Below are positions 63,150 to 64,000 of a stretch of 64,000 nt of DNA, piece by piece. Every line of letters starts with the position of its first letter. The first letter of the stretch is position 1. The position numbers and the translations under genes are program-made. Source of the DNA: Bacteroidales bacterium (GTDB taxonomy: Bacteria > Bacteroidota > Bacteroidia > Bacteroidales > P3); assembly GCA_024400665.1 (NCBI GenBank), contig JAKSML010000002.1, forward strand, positions 27,803 to 91,802. The letters run 5' to 3'. The notes below the pieces were generated by a model. That model was not told the DNA's origin, did not search any database, and worked only from the letters and a program-made list of their open reading frames with translations.

Positions 63150-64000
63150 ATGAAGAAGCTGATACCCATTCTCACATTCGTCGCCTGCACGACAATGCTC
63201 TTCGCGCAAACAATTGTGCCTTCCGCCAACAAAGGTCTCTACAAAGCCCCTGCCACAGCTATTAAGGGCTATCCCCAACACTGTAACGCACCTTTCACCA
63301 AAAGTGCTACAGTTCTCAAAACTGTAGATTTCAGTGCAGATTTCACAGACTATACCACTGGCGTCATCACCACTGGTGCCGATGCTCATGGTGAAAACTA
63401 CGACTTCGCTACTTGGCATCGTTGGCCTAATGCCGATTCCACCACCTTCCTCGCTGCTTCCAGCATCTACTCCGCACTGGCTCAGCAGTACTTTGGTGAC
63501 ATCGAGACTTTCTGCTCCTACATGATGAACTACGCTGACACTGCTACCTCTTCCGCAGAGAACGGCTTCATGATGATGTCTCTCTACGACCAGCGTACCC
63601 AGAACTCCGGCAACTTCAACGCCTACATCCAAATCGACAACATCGATGCATCTGATGCGGAAGTTGTCGAAGTAGAGCTATTCCAGTACTATCGCAAATA
63701 CTACGATGAATGCTTCATCGACTACAGCACTGACGGCACCACCTGGATCTCTACATCCATTAACAATAACACTGATATCACCGTCAGCGGCAGCCTCTGG
63801 GGCATGTACATCTATACCCTCCCTCTCGCTGCCGCAGGCAACAGCAACCTCTCCATCCGCATCCGCTACAAGAGCCTCAACTCTAACCGTAACGCTTACG
63901 GCTACTTCTGGCTGGTCGATGACGTCACCATCTATGCAGGAGAACCTAACCGCCTGAAGAAATACGGTCAGGAATTCGTCGAAGGCGGCTACGGCCTCAT
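63150..64000 (+). CDS. Type IX secreted protein paralogue, 5' part (3' end outside window)
   Basis: Starts MKKLIPILTFVACTTMLFA then QTIV, a signal peptide. From residue about 70 it matches the protein at 60345: DFATWHRWPNADSTTFLAASS, then NYADTATSSAENGFMMMSLYD, then LPLAAAGNSNLSIRIRY and NRLKKYGQEFVEGGYGL. Stretches of near-identical DNA alternate with clearly diverged ones (for example IQIDNIDASDAEVVEVELFQ), a mosaic typical of gene conversion. Open to the last base of the window, about 283 codons. The C-terminal sorting domain would lie beyond it. Confidence 0.85.
   Translation, partial: MKKLIPILTFVACTTMLFAQTIVPSANKGLYKAPATAIKGYPQHCNAPFTKSATVLKTVDFSADFTDYTTGVITTGADAHGENYDFATWHRWPNADSTTFLAASSIYSALAQQYFGDIETFCSYMMNYADTATSSAENGFMMMSLYDQRTQNSGNFNAYIQIDNIDASDAEVVEVELFQYYRKYYDECFIDYSTDGTTWISTSINNNTDITVSGSLWGMYIYTLPLAAAGNSNLSIRIRYKSLNSNRNAYGYFWLVDDVTIYAGEPNRLKKYGQEFVEGGYGL

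Overview
The window looks like a chromosome segment of an uncultured Bacteroidales bacterium, probably from a gut or rumen. The evidence is direct. Three proteins carry type IX secretion sorting domains (one type B, two of a type A family). Many lipoproteins have Bacteroidetes-style lipoboxes. Promoters match the Bacteroidetes form (TTG or TTTG about 20 bp before TAnnTTTG), Shine-Dalgarno sequences are mostly absent, and GSCFA, DUF4159, DUF4292 and fimbrillin-like proteins are present. Core genes are GC-rich with C-ending codons, while leaders, intergenic repeats and accessory islands are AT-rich.

Layout. 1-3.0 kb: the 3' end of ftsZ, an EamA transporter and mnmA. 3.0-12.1 kb, accessory: a repeat-rich gap, an MntA/HepT toxin-antitoxin pair, a tyrosine recombinase, and two divergent cassettes of a small protein plus a fimbrillin-like lipoprotein around a 91-bp inverted repeat. 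12.2-24.4 kb, housekeeping: recJ, ettA, dnaE, a GSCFA protein, ddl, a type IX cargo protein and a lipocalin. 24.7-32.4 kb, minus strand: a four-gene DUF488/dual-OB operon, nifJ, a PD-(D/E)XK nuclease-like gene and an ORF6N protein. 33.4-42.1 kb: cell-envelope genes (outer membrane protein, metallophosphoesterase, Ig-like lipoprotein, flippase), fabD, an alpha-L-fucosidase and a second EamA transporter. 42.3-49.9 kb, minus strand: PrsW-like protease, a third small-protein/lipoprotein cassette, a beta-barrel protein, a degenerate GDPD-like protein and recQ. 50-53.5 kb: kdsD, lptB, rsmE and DUF4159, so LPS synthesis and export genes sit together. 54-59.8 kb, minus strand: THUMP-like methyltransferase, sugar nucleotidyltransferase, tadA, a LolA-like protein, DUF4292 and a TPR lipoprotein. 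60.3-64 kb: two recently related type IX secreted proteins in tandem, the second cut by the window edge.

The most unusual features are two. First, several dispersed repeat families fill nearly every intergenic gap, commonly abut start codons, and have also entered reading frames in frame (recQ, flippase, methyltransferase, probably others). Second, a surface-lipoprotein cassette occurs three times; two copies face each other across a long, nearly perfect inverted repeat containing the promoters, close to a tyrosine recombinase gene, which suggests an invertible expression switch. The DUF488/dual-OB operon is a further candidate uncharacterised system. No tRNA, rRNA or CRISPR array was seen.
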